A program made the translations under genes and the position numbers. From Cladopsammia gracilis (lineage: Eukaryota > Cnidaria > Anthozoa > Scleractinia > Dendrophylliidae): a stretch of DNA of 64,000 bases. Positions 14,701 through 26,700 of this stretch are shown here, piece by piece (within the stretch, counting starts at the first letter, position 1; the number at the start of each line of letters is the position of its first letter). The notes under the pieces are model-generated. The model saw only the letters and a list, made by a program, of their open reading frames with translations, was not told where the DNA came from and searched no databases. The stretch covers positions 979,001 through 1,043,000 of the forward strand of contig JAJGOT010000294.1 of NCBI GenBank assembly GCA_022457155.1, read 5' to 3'.

Positions 14701-17700
14701 TTGGTCGATTCTAGAAGCTAAGTAGAGTTGAATGTTACGCAGCTTGTCGTAAATGCGTGAAGTGCCGTGAGCATATTGTAAGGATGGTAACTGCAAATTG
14801 TTCAGTGCTGGAAATAACAGTCGGTCATCGGACATTGTCCGACCAAAATCCGAAAATGTCCGACCAATTTTAAATTATGCTCGGACATGGTAACCGAGCA
14901 TAAAAATTACTTAGCTTTGGCCTTGAAGTCTTGTAAACTCATCACATTTGATTCCAAAAACATTACAATAAGAATTTACGCTGTTTGCACCATTTATTTT
15001 GCTGTAAAAGGCTTTCTCGATTCGAGAAAATTCAGAAAAGGCTGTGTCATTTGAAATCGCCCTACAATGAATTGCAAACTTTCTTATAGCACGTCGTGTA
15101 TGCTAACGGATTGTGTCTCAGGAAAAATCCAAAATGGCGGATGTCCGACCAATTGTGTAAATTGTCCGATCAAAATGGAGGTTTGAAAGGACACATGTCC
15201 TTCTAAGTAAGAAAAATTATTTCCAGCACTGTTGTTGATTAAAATATGGCGACATTTCGTCTCTAAAACTAAGAGAGCTTAAAGTTACGGTGAAGAGAGT
15301 CGGATAAACTAAACTGTAGCCAATTTCTCATCAAGACCCTTACTTTTTGAAAGCTTGAAGATTGCAACTCGAGGATCAAGTAGGATTGCAGTCTGGCCTG
15401 TTTAGAGACTTCCCTGCCGGCTGCCCAAGTTCGAGCATTTTTTTGTTTACTTATTTTTATTAATTTTTTTTGGGAGGGTACGTTTTAAAGATGAAAATAG
15501 TTATTTCTTGTTTTTTTGTTGTTGTTGTTGTTGTTGTTTCTTCTTTAGATTTCTTATTTCTTCTTAAAGCGTTTTTGGATAATAAAGATGACCTCAAATT
15601 GCAGACCACAACGTATCTACTCATCATGGAAAGGATTCTGTGTTGTTGTTCTATTTAATTCCGGTATTTTGGGCGACAAATTGTCCCTAGAGATCTGTGT
15701 GTCGGAAACGATTTATTTATTTATTTATTTATTTTTTGCTTTGTGAGAGAAAGTAATTGTAAACAAAAAGACTCGTTTCGAAATTCAAACTGATAAAAGT
15801 TTGTACATTTAATTTTGACCCTATAATAACGTGCCATACAAAAGAAGCATGGCTCGCTTATAACGGAAAGGTATTTTGTCTTCAGTCATATGGCTGTGGA
15901 GGCGCAGTGGTCAAGAGTTGGTACGCTGTACTTTCATGCAATCGAGGAAGAGTGTTTTTTTTAGGATTCCAAACACCGAGAAGTGGGTTGAAAAAGCGAG
16001 ACGCAGTCTTTTTCGAGTGTTTCGTATAGCTTCTCAAACTGATAATTAAATACAGAGGTAACGAAGGAGTACAATCGCCAAAATCTATGCTTATTACGAT
16101 CAGGTTTTTAAACCACTCAACCTCGTTCCCAGGACTTTTCCCTTCGACAGAGGGAAGGGAAAAGTCCTGGGAACGAGGTTGTAAACCACTGTCGCGCTTA
16201 TGAATTTCTTTGTTAAAACTTGAAGAATTAGGGCCTGGTCGCACTAGGGAAATTTTGATCAAATTTGTCTTTGTTAAGATAAAAAATCTGTCATCACATC
16301 AAGTTTCCTAATGCGACCGGTGTTTGGCAAATTTGAAAAAAATTGGAAATTCCGGCTAAACTTCAAAGATGCCGTAGTGTATGGGTGGGGCAGGCCGATT
16401 TTGAAAAAATCGAGGAAAACAAAAGAAACCGCTCCAGAGGGACACGCTTTTTGTGGAATGTTTTTGTTTTTATGTCATTACGCGTATATTTTTGACAGCA
16501 TGGACAGATAGTGCGACCCTAAAATGTTCTCAAATTTTTTAGCGGAGCACTTGCCAGGCCGAAGGCCTGGCTGCGCAGCTCCATACTCATAGAACCGATG
16601 CCCTTCATTTTTCATGGTCATGGCTAGCGGAATGTTTCGCGGGCGCGCGTGTGCCGTCCGCCGCCCTCCGCCCTCCGCCGTCGCGCAGGACTGGCTTGCC
16701 TTCGCGCAGGACTAGCTCGCGGGCGCGTATGACGTCGGAAAACATGCGCGTTCGACGTCATGTTGAAACCAAAGCGAGGCTTTGTTTTTCGCGCGGTTAC
16801 ACGGCCGAATGTCACGTCAGCTAGAAAAACACTTTGATGTTTTACTGTGAATTTACTAAGCGGAGAAAACCGTTTAAATTAAAGGCGTTATTTCCCTGAA
16901 TATTTCGCGGTTTGCTACTCAAGACAAGGATACTAATTAAGGGATACTCAGAAGCCGCTTTAGTGTAAAAAGACGAGCTTTCAGGGATAAAATCTTGTTT
17001 TTTATCAATGCGGGAGATGTTTGTTTTCTACGGATTTCAGAACCAGAAGCGGAGATTTGAATTTCCAAAGGTAAAGGTAAAACAGATTACAGTTTTCGAT
17101 GAGAATTTATGTTGATATCAATCTGTGAGTGACTTTTTATTGGTGTTATTGTTAGTTTTGGAGAATTGATTTTAAAACGTGCTTGAATTGAGTTGTATCG
17201 ATCTCTTGAATTTCATCGAAGAAAGCTTGAACTCGATGAGCTATAATTAAGTGGTACGCGTTTTGCTTTTAAACGTAAACTAATGGAGATTTCAATAAAT
17301 TTTTTCGAAAGAAGATTATGTTGTCCATTTTTATGTGTTTGTTCATTCATTAGATAGATTTAAAAGCGATTTTATATAAACAAAACAAGACTGATTTTAT
17401 AGTACAGTTCCATCTTCACTCGCATCGCCTTATGCAAATATGTTTGTGTATTTTTGCAATTTCTGATTTTCAAATCAGTTTCTCGAGCAATTTTTGCCAA
17501 ACAAAAACTGTATTTTATTCGGAAAGTAGTGGTACTAGTTATTCCAGACAGAGAAAAGTTGTTTTTGTGAACTTTTGTACGGTCTATAAAAATGTCCTGT
17601 GCAGACGGTCGCGTAATACTGTTTTTGAGAATTGCTAAAATTGAAAATAGCCCGTTCGTCAATCTTAATTCTTGTGCTTCCAACCTTTCACCTTAGTTAA

Positions 17701-20700
17701 GCTTCTTCAAAGTGCGACGCTGTTAGGCTTGGGCTATCTATATATATTAAACTTCCGTTTGCGGTTTTAAATTTATGGAAGTTTTTACACGGGCTAATTT
17801 TTGTTTTTGACTGTAGTGCGACCAGGCCCTTATTTATGTATGTGAGAAGTAAAGATCGGAGGTTCGCGCCTGGTGTGTGGTTCTCAAAGCATTCGACGTC
17901 AGTATGGGCCATTTTTAACCCGTGAATATACGTGCATGCGTAATGAACGGGTTATCGGTAACGGCGACTGATATGCAAATGAGTCACTCACTCGCTCACT
18001 CCTTCCATCAGCTGTAAACTTAATGACGTAATGCTTTGTTACGAATGCGTTTTGTAACAAGAACAGCGTGAATCCAGCGACAACAATAAGCTTAAAGATG
18101 TTTCGCATTTGGAGTCTTTAATGCAACGTTAAAATCGATCTAAAAGAAATTTTCAACTGAGACGCAGTTTTGATGGTTATCTACATTTAAGTAATAAAAT
18201 TTATCACATTTAAGTCAGTGGTCACGGTGGTCGAGTGGTGTAAAGCGTGGACTCACAGCCGAAAGGCCCCGGTTCGAATCACGCTCGGGCTGTCTATTTT
18301 TTTTTTTTCGTTTTTTTTATTTCTTCTTCGGACTGAACATTATGAAAGTGATGAACCGTATTTTTATTTTTTGCGTTTGTCAAAAATCCTTACATTTAAT
18401 TTAAAAAAATATATTGAACCGTGACAGAGTGAAAACATAAGCTTACCGCGTTGCGTTTAAACTCGTTACGCATTTCAAATTCACAGGTTGGCTCTAAGGA
18501 GCCTTTGATTTTAAAATGAGTTTCAATCAAAAACCAACAAATACTGACACTTTGTCATAAACATTATTCACAAAACACAGCTTTTGGGACTTTCGAGAAA
18601 TGCACGACTGGTCTTTGCGGTCAGGTTGTTTCCTTAGGATCCAAAAAAATTGCCTCATTTAATTAGCAAGTAGGCTATTCCAAAGTCTAATAGTTCCCTG
18701 AAAAAAGGAATAAAAATAGACATTTTAAGTTGCTTTATCTAATTTTTATTCATAATTATGGCTCCCCGAGTTCTGAGTTCCGAGTGTCTGTATCAATTTG
18801 TCCTCGTCTAATTTTGTACAAAATAATCAGTCGAGACATTGTTCTTCTTAGCTCCAAGGTGATTCAGGCTAAGCCTGATGACCTCCCACATGGTCAAGCC
18901 CAAATCATACCGTCCAGAAGGACGTCGGACATCTTATTGAGACTTATATAACGGAGTAACTGGTTAGCTTTCAGTTGAGGTTGGGGGTAGCAGTTTATAT
19001 AGGTTAAATTTAGGACTAAGCAACCCGAGAAGCTAGGTGGTACAGTGGTACGGTAGGCTATGAAAGCCTAAGCCTAGCTGAGGTCACAGGTTCAATCCTG
19101 AGTGGGGATTTTAGATTTTCTTTTTTACACTTAAAAATTTATTGAAAATAAAATTCTAAGTGTCGACATTACGTTATATAAGTCTCAATAAGGTGTCCGA
19201 CGTCCTTCTGGACGGTATGATTTAGGCACAACCCTCCCACATTGGGTTAATTGTTTTCCATTTTGTTTTCTAAGCCCTAGATGCCTGTGATTTAAACCCT
19301 TGCCCCGATCCATACACCACCTGCATTCCTGATTCTGGAGAGCGGAAGTGCACCTGTCCACAGATTTGCACAGCAGATTATAGTCCTGTTTGTGGAACTG
19401 ATGGGCAAACATACAGCAATGAATGTCAGATGAGAGTTGCTGCGTGCAGTGAGGGAACGATGATTAAGGTCAAGTCAAACGGGACATGTAACAGTAAGTT
19501 TTGTTTCTTAATACATCTTAACTTGGAAAGAAACAAGATTATGTCAGGGTGGTTTTCAGTTAAATGTTGTAAAACCAAGACCAAAGTAATCACAAGAGAC
19601 GCAGAATGTCGGATGGCCTTATTTTGGTTATATTCCTCATACGTCTTCCATGTCTTCATACGTTATTTTCCTTACTCTCCAGTGTGTGATCTCCCTCCTG
19701 TCGGAGGGCCTTAATTTGGTTATATTCCACATATGTCTTCCATGTCTTCATGCGTTATTTTCCTTACTCTGCAGTGTGTGATCTCCCTCCTGTCAGATGG
19801 CCTTAATTTGGTTATATTCCACATACGTCTTCCATGTCTTCATGCGTTATTTTCCTTACTCTGCAGTGTGTGATCTCCCTCCTCTCAGGGGCCATGTTTT
19901 CATGCGTTATTTTCCTTATTCTCCAGTGTGTGATCTCCCTCGTGTCGGAGGGTCTTAATTTGGCTATATTCCTCATACGTCTTCCACGCTTTCATGCGAA
20001 GTTTTCCTTACTCTACAGTGTATGATCTCCCCCCTGTCTGAGGGCCTTAATCTGGTTATATTCCTCGTACTTCCATGTTTTTATGCGTTTTTCTTACTCC
20101 AGTGTCTGATCTCCCTCCTGTCAGAGGGCCTTGTTTTGGTTATATTCCATGGTACTTCTTTAATGTTTTCATGCGTTATTTTCCTTACTCTCTTGTTTGG
20201 CCATATTTCACGGTACGCCTTCATTGTTTTCATGAATTATTTTCCTTACTCTCCAGTTTGTGATCTCCCTCCTGTCGGAGGGCCATGTTTTGGCTATTTT
20301 ACACGGTACTTCTTCAATGCTACCACCAAACGATGCGAAAGCTTCATTTACGGAGGTTGCCAGGGAAATGGTAACAACTTTAAAACTGTTCTGAGCTGCA
20401 AGGACATGTGCATCAGTGAGTAGATATTGTAACTTTACAATCCACCACGGAATTTTCCTTTTGCTTCATTCTTATCTCTTGTAAGTGAATGTTTAACTTA
20501 CAGGAGAATATTATGGCTCTACCGCATTCTTTGTCGATCCATGTTACGAAATCCGTCAGACACCATGTTCGATAGCTTACATAAGCAGCTTATTTTCACC
20601 TTTTTGATAATTCTGAGCCTCGATGGTCAATTGGTGTAGTTTGTGCTTTTTCGGTCGAACAGCCCGGGTTCGAATCTGCCTGAACTGCGTTTTGTTCTTT

Positions 20701-23700
20701 TCTTTTCTTTCCCATTCTTTTTCCTTCTGTTTCTGTATATTATTTCAGTGTACATTATTCCAATGCAGGCATTCATTTGTCAAAGGTGGTGACGTCAATT
20801 TAAGTGATAATAATTTGTTTCTTTACGCCAAGAACTAGCCATTTCTCTTGGTCGAGTCTCGGCGGTAATCTGGCCAGAATTTAGCTTGATCGGGCGAGAC
20901 TGATTTGATCTGATTTGTAAAATTCAGCACGACATTTGTCCGGGTGGGAATTGAACGCAATAGAGCGAGACAGCAAATCTGTGTCATTTTTTTGTACACT
21001 AAAATTGTATTTGCACCTGCTTTTTAATTTAGACTTTTCAATTTGCTATAACAATGGAGGTTCCCTTTAAAATTAACTTTCGTAGAGTCTCACGAGATAT
21101 CTGGGCTATTTTGTTTTCTTATTGAAGAAAATTCTGAGCCGAAATGAAAAAAAAGAGGAGGCTTTAAAATAGGGAGGCTTTAATCTATTGAAATCCGTCT
21201 TCAAACCTTTTCAGTACTCTGGGTTGTGCGAAGCCTCAGTTTTGAGACCCTAGCTCCCGGACTATGCATGGATGATAACAGTTATAGAAGTTACAGAGAA
21301 CTTGTTCAATCTCTGAACAGAGAACAAATTAATATTTTTTTTACCATGTGTTGCATTCTGTTAAAAAGGACGAGTAGAGCAGCAGTTTCCACTATTTTTT
21401 AGTGTAAGTGCAGGCGTAGGGAAGACAACAGTAACACATTGTTTGTACGAGGCTCTTGTTAGATATTTTGATATTATCAAACCAGGTGAAAATGCAGACG
21501 AGTAAAAAGTACTAAACCGTGCTCCAGAAACAGGACAAGAGGACCATCACATGGGAACAAAATTGACAGAGAAATTTAAAGTGCCTATATATCATCCCTA
21601 GAAGGTTATTTTCAGAATCAACTCTATGTACATTGGATAGTTGAATGGTAAAATATCTCCTGTTTTGAACGTCGCGTTTGTGAGGTATAGAGATTTGAAT
21701 TTACAAAATGCTAATTAGATGACGTCAACCCGGGAATTTGCCATTATTTCTACGCCAATTTACAATGCGCAGATTGCAGCTTGATTAATTTGATAAATAC
21801 TAAACATAAACTGTGGATAGTTAATTGATTCGTAAAAAATGTTACTTGCAGGTGTAAACAAGTAGTTGTATAGTATTCTTTTTCACAACACTCCCATTCA
21901 TACTCAGATGAAATAAGGTATGGGAATAATGATTGACCAGCGGACTAAGCCAAGCTGGAACAGTTTGGCTTAGGGGAGGTCGAGTCTAGCGGTACGACCC
22001 ACGCGATGAGGGTGGGAGGGTGGGCCGTTCCCTTCTCCGCGCTCCGCTGGAAAAAACTGAGTGTGAGTGGAGTGAACGAATTGTCTTGGTATTTATTGTA
22101 GAGCACTTACGTAATCAGTGCGAGGAATGCTCGCCTAGTCGAGAAAACTGCATTATTATTACATATATCATTATGAGTGTTGTGAATACTAAATGATTCC
22201 CGGGATGACGTCATCTAATTGGCATTTTGTAAATTCAAATCTCTATAACTCACTAACACGACGTTCAAAACAAGAAATATTTTACCATTCAACTATTCAA
22301 TGTACATAGAGTTGATTTTGAAAATAACTTTCTAGGGGTGATAGGCACTTTAACTCGAGAAACCACGCACTCTAACCTAAATACCCAATTGCAACAGTCC
22401 TGTTAAGACGATTTCATTGGTTGGGTTAGTAATAGGCCTACGTTTATTTTATTTGTCCATATTCCTTTGTAGCTGAGAATCCGGGTTCTGATGATCCCTG
22501 CTTATTAATCAAGTGTCCATTCCACGGTGCCTGTCGGATAGCCGAAAGTGGTAATCCTGTGTGCGAATGCGTCACAGAATGCCCAGTCATTGATGAACCT
22601 GTTTGTGGATCAGACGGAAAGAACTACTCCAGTGAATGCGTTTTGAAGTCACAGGCTTGCCAAACCAAGACTGTGATACAGGTGGTTGGTGACCCTGCGA
22701 AGTGTAGTAAGTCTAAAGTTATTTTTACTTTCAAGAAGATTTGCAAGGGAAATTATGACCGGACTAAAACAGAGAAAATACAATAACGAATGTACGCCAA
22801 ATGTGAACCTGTTATAAATCAAAACTTAAAAACTGATTCAAAGTGGAGGGGAAATCGTCATTTGTTGTAAAACACGTACCGTAAATCCTCTATTAACCCC
22901 CCCCCCCCCTCCCCTCCTCTCAAATAAGCCCATATCTCTTTTAAGCCCTCTCCCCCGCCCCTCTGCCCTTATCCTTCACAACCAAAACAATAAACGACTG
23001 TATTACTAGTACATTTTTACAGTACCAATCCAGGCAATAATTCACAAACAGTACTCGCGAGGTTTTTGGAAAATATTAGCGGTACTCGTACATAGAGTCA
23101 CGAGTGACATTATACCTAAGTATTTTAACCCATTGACGACGGTGACTTTTTACGTTTTTGAGTGATTTTCTGCATCTAAACGAGCCATAGGATTTCGTGA
23201 CTCCATGTTTGAGGTTACCATGGAAAGTGCTGCTGTTCTAAAACACTGAAGGCTCGCGTTTACAAGAAACGTCATTCTGACGTAGTGTTTTTGCTTCGTT
23301 AAGCGATACGAACAGATCAAATATGGTTTGTATGCGATTTTTGGTAAGTTTACAGCCATTTTTCATCTTTAGTAGCTGCCTGATGATCATCATTAAGCGT
23401 GAAGGTAGCTAAGAGTCCACTTTCTCAATGAAGCGAGTTAGGTGTTGTACTTCGTCTAAAAATTTGGCTCGTTGTTCGTTGAACTGGAAAAATGGCTGCC
23501 ACAAAACGAAGCAGCTTTGGGACTCGACTCTGGATGAATTTCTCGACCTACCACGGCATATTTTGGAAGTTGCGACCACTGAAGAACACAACAAGCGTGA
23601 AATTTCGGTGGTAGGTCGGAGTGGCTGTGGACTTAGTATAAATATGAAATATGTGGGGGACGGAACGAACCCTGTCAAAAATTCTCGATATTTCCCAGCA

Positions 23701-26700
23701 TGCAGTGCGGTCGTGATGTTGAAAATCGAGGCAAGGCCAGGATGCACAAGAACGAGAGGCTGCAGCTCGGCCTGGCAACGAATAAGAGCATAAAAAAATC
23801 ACTTCTAAGGTAGGACTTGGACTGAATTTTGCTGTGAATGTTGACTTTTGGGTTTGCAACGATGATTTCAATAAAAACAACTGATGGCAAAAACGTGATT
23901 TTTGTTGTTTTTCTACGACGTTAAAAACGGACATTTTTGTTCTTCTCCGAATTCTTCTCCAAACGCCGATATTCTGCGAAAATCGCTGACTTTTTTGTGT
24001 TTATTGGGTGTCTCATTTTGAAGGACTTTCTAGTCAATGCACACAACTGCAATGTTCGCGCGATTGAGAAAGTTGCAATTTTTTAAAGCAGTGGAGTCTT
24101 ATCGTTCTATTAAGAACGATTTTGGCCGGGACCGTCCTCAAAGGGTTAAACATTTGTATGCACTTGTGGGAACCTATTGAAATACAGTCGGACCTCTATT
24201 AAGCGGCCACCCTCGGGACTTTGAAAAGTGGCCGCTTAATAGAGATTGGCCGTTTAATAGAGGTACAATATAAATTGGATAGAAATGGCAGTCAACGTCA
24301 TTTTATTGCCTCTATATAGCAAAACGCTTGTTGAAAAGTGAACATATGTGAAGATAAATGCAAAAATCATTGAAACAAAAAAATAAGTGCCCTGTATTTG
24401 CGCATTTCAAGTCCGTGCAAAGTTCTAGCTCAAACACGGAGCATGCGGTCGATAAGTACAATTTTGTATTGCGGCTTATGACTTGTCATTATAGTGGGTC
24501 CGCCAATATCATGAGTTACGTATCGTGAGTTATCACGGTGAGTTAATTAAATGTGAGTTATCAAATATTGAAATTTCAATATTTGGCATGCAGAATCTTG
24601 AAATTTCAAGATCTTGAAATTTCAATATTTCAATATTTGGTAACTCACGGGAAATAACTTACACCAGCCTAACTCACGCGCCATAACTCACACCCTTGTT
24701 AAACCCGATTATAGTGGAGATTAAATTGCAGTTCTTGTTGTTATCAGTTATCACCTTCATATTATCTGTCACCATTTCGCTTGAAAAGATAATTTGCTGG
24801 CCGCTTAATAGAGGTAAAAAAAACAATAAATACTAAACTTGCAACAGCAAAAAGGTGGCCGCGGCCGCTTGATAGAGGTGGCCGTTGAATAGAGGTATCG
24901 AATACAGCACTTTACTGACAAATAATTCGGGACTTTGGAAAGTGGCCGCTTAATGGAGGGTGGCCGCTTAATAGATGGCCGCTTAATAGAGGTCCGACTG
25001 TATATGTATCTCAAAAAAAGTGGTGAACGGCTGGCGTTTCGCTAAATTATAATGCCCCCCCCCCCCCCCCAAAAAAAAAAAAAAAGAGAAAAAAAGAAAG
25101 AAAGAAAAGAAAAGAAATGAAAAGAAAAACGCGCTTGATGCCCTTTGGGGGGGGGGGGGAGGGGGGGCTTACTGGAGGCTTTACTGTAGGTTGCTTGGCC
25201 TAGTTTTAAGAATGAAGTTAACCGACAAACGACTACCAAACATATTAGTTTGAATAGTCATTCAAAATTCGACGTTTGTGTGCACAACAACTTGAAACTC
25301 TTTCTCAACAGCATCCAGCAGGCTGAAATGCAAGTCTTGCCCTGCAAGTTCCCACCTTTCTACCCATTTCTGCGAGAGTGATTTTGGTAAGTTTCTTTTA
25401 CATTTTTTAAAAAAGCCAATTTTATTTAACACAGATTTTTCAAGTGTTTATTAGTTAGATGCTTTCAGTTATAGAAGTTCAAAGTCAGCGCGGGCACTGC
25501 GCCCCCCTTTCCACCCTGGCTAGTGGGGTGGCATCACTTTGGAGAGCCAAAAGATAAGTTTCTATCGTGGGAAACATGAAACTAACGGTCCACAATTAAA
25601 ATTTAACAACAACATCCTTTATTTATGCACGATATATAGGTTAAAGCAAAAGTCGTGTGCTTGTGAGGTTGTGCATTAATGTTTGTGCCGATGTCTCAGA
25701 CGGCCATTTTGACGTTTAAAAGTACATTTATTTTGACTCACTCTTAGTCTGTTACGATCCTGAAGACTCTTGGTCTTGGAAATCTGTTGATCCCAAATAT
25801 TATTGTTGTCTGTGTATAGACACCTCCAAAACTAGCGCCATAACAAATTCATGGAGACTAGTAAGGAGAATTTGTAGGTTGATATGATCACTGTTCACCC
25901 AAAATGAACTGCTGTGATATTTAGACACCTTCAAACTAGCGCCATAACAAATACATGGAGAGCAGTGAGGTGATATTTTTATTGATGATGTTAGGACTTC
26001 GTATGTTAATGAGTTTGAGAGGTCTTATTTTAACTGGATGATTGTGACATTGTTATGCAGTTATTGAAGGCACGTTAGAGGAGATCCGAAGCACTCAAAT
26101 TGAACACTCTTCTGTGTTGATGGTTAAGGTGACTGGAATGTTCAAGGGACCGCTTTCATTACAAAACAAAATCATCGAGATTAACTTTTCTGAAAACTTG
26201 AACAGGTAACTTGTAGTAATAGATAGATATTACTTTAAAAAAACATTGAAATTAATCTTGAAAACCATACCCCCGTTCCCCGTTACGATTGTGTACCCGT
26301 TTGTCAGCAGTAATTATGAAATAACGTTGAGCATGGCGCGAAACGAAAAACGGGTAATGTTGTTGCATCGCTAACAGCTATTACTTAAAAAAAAACAGCT
26401 AGCTTCATTTTTTATGGACTTTCCGTTGAAGATTGTAACCTCATGTTTATCAATATAGGTGTTGTAGGTTGAAATGAAATTCAGGTTAAAATGATTTCAA
26501 CCTAGCTTGATTTTGAATTAACTTTGTTTCTGATTTATGATAATGAATCAAAGACAAAAGGAATTCAATATCAAACTGGGTTGAAATCATTTTAACCTGA
26601 ATTTCATTTCAACCTACAACATAGGCACCCCGTGCTCATAAATTCAGCGCCCCGTTTTGAAACCTCTTTGACAACGATATCTTTCAGGTGGTGTGGCATT

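Noticed and set aside
18208..18310. Functional tRNA gene
   Set aside because: Box A and B are present but acceptor and other stems do not pair; better seen as a tRNA-derived SINE.
23428..23793. 121-codon frame within the 1-kb piggyBac-like element
   Set aside because: No transposase motif, and overlapping open frames on the other strand; probably chance.
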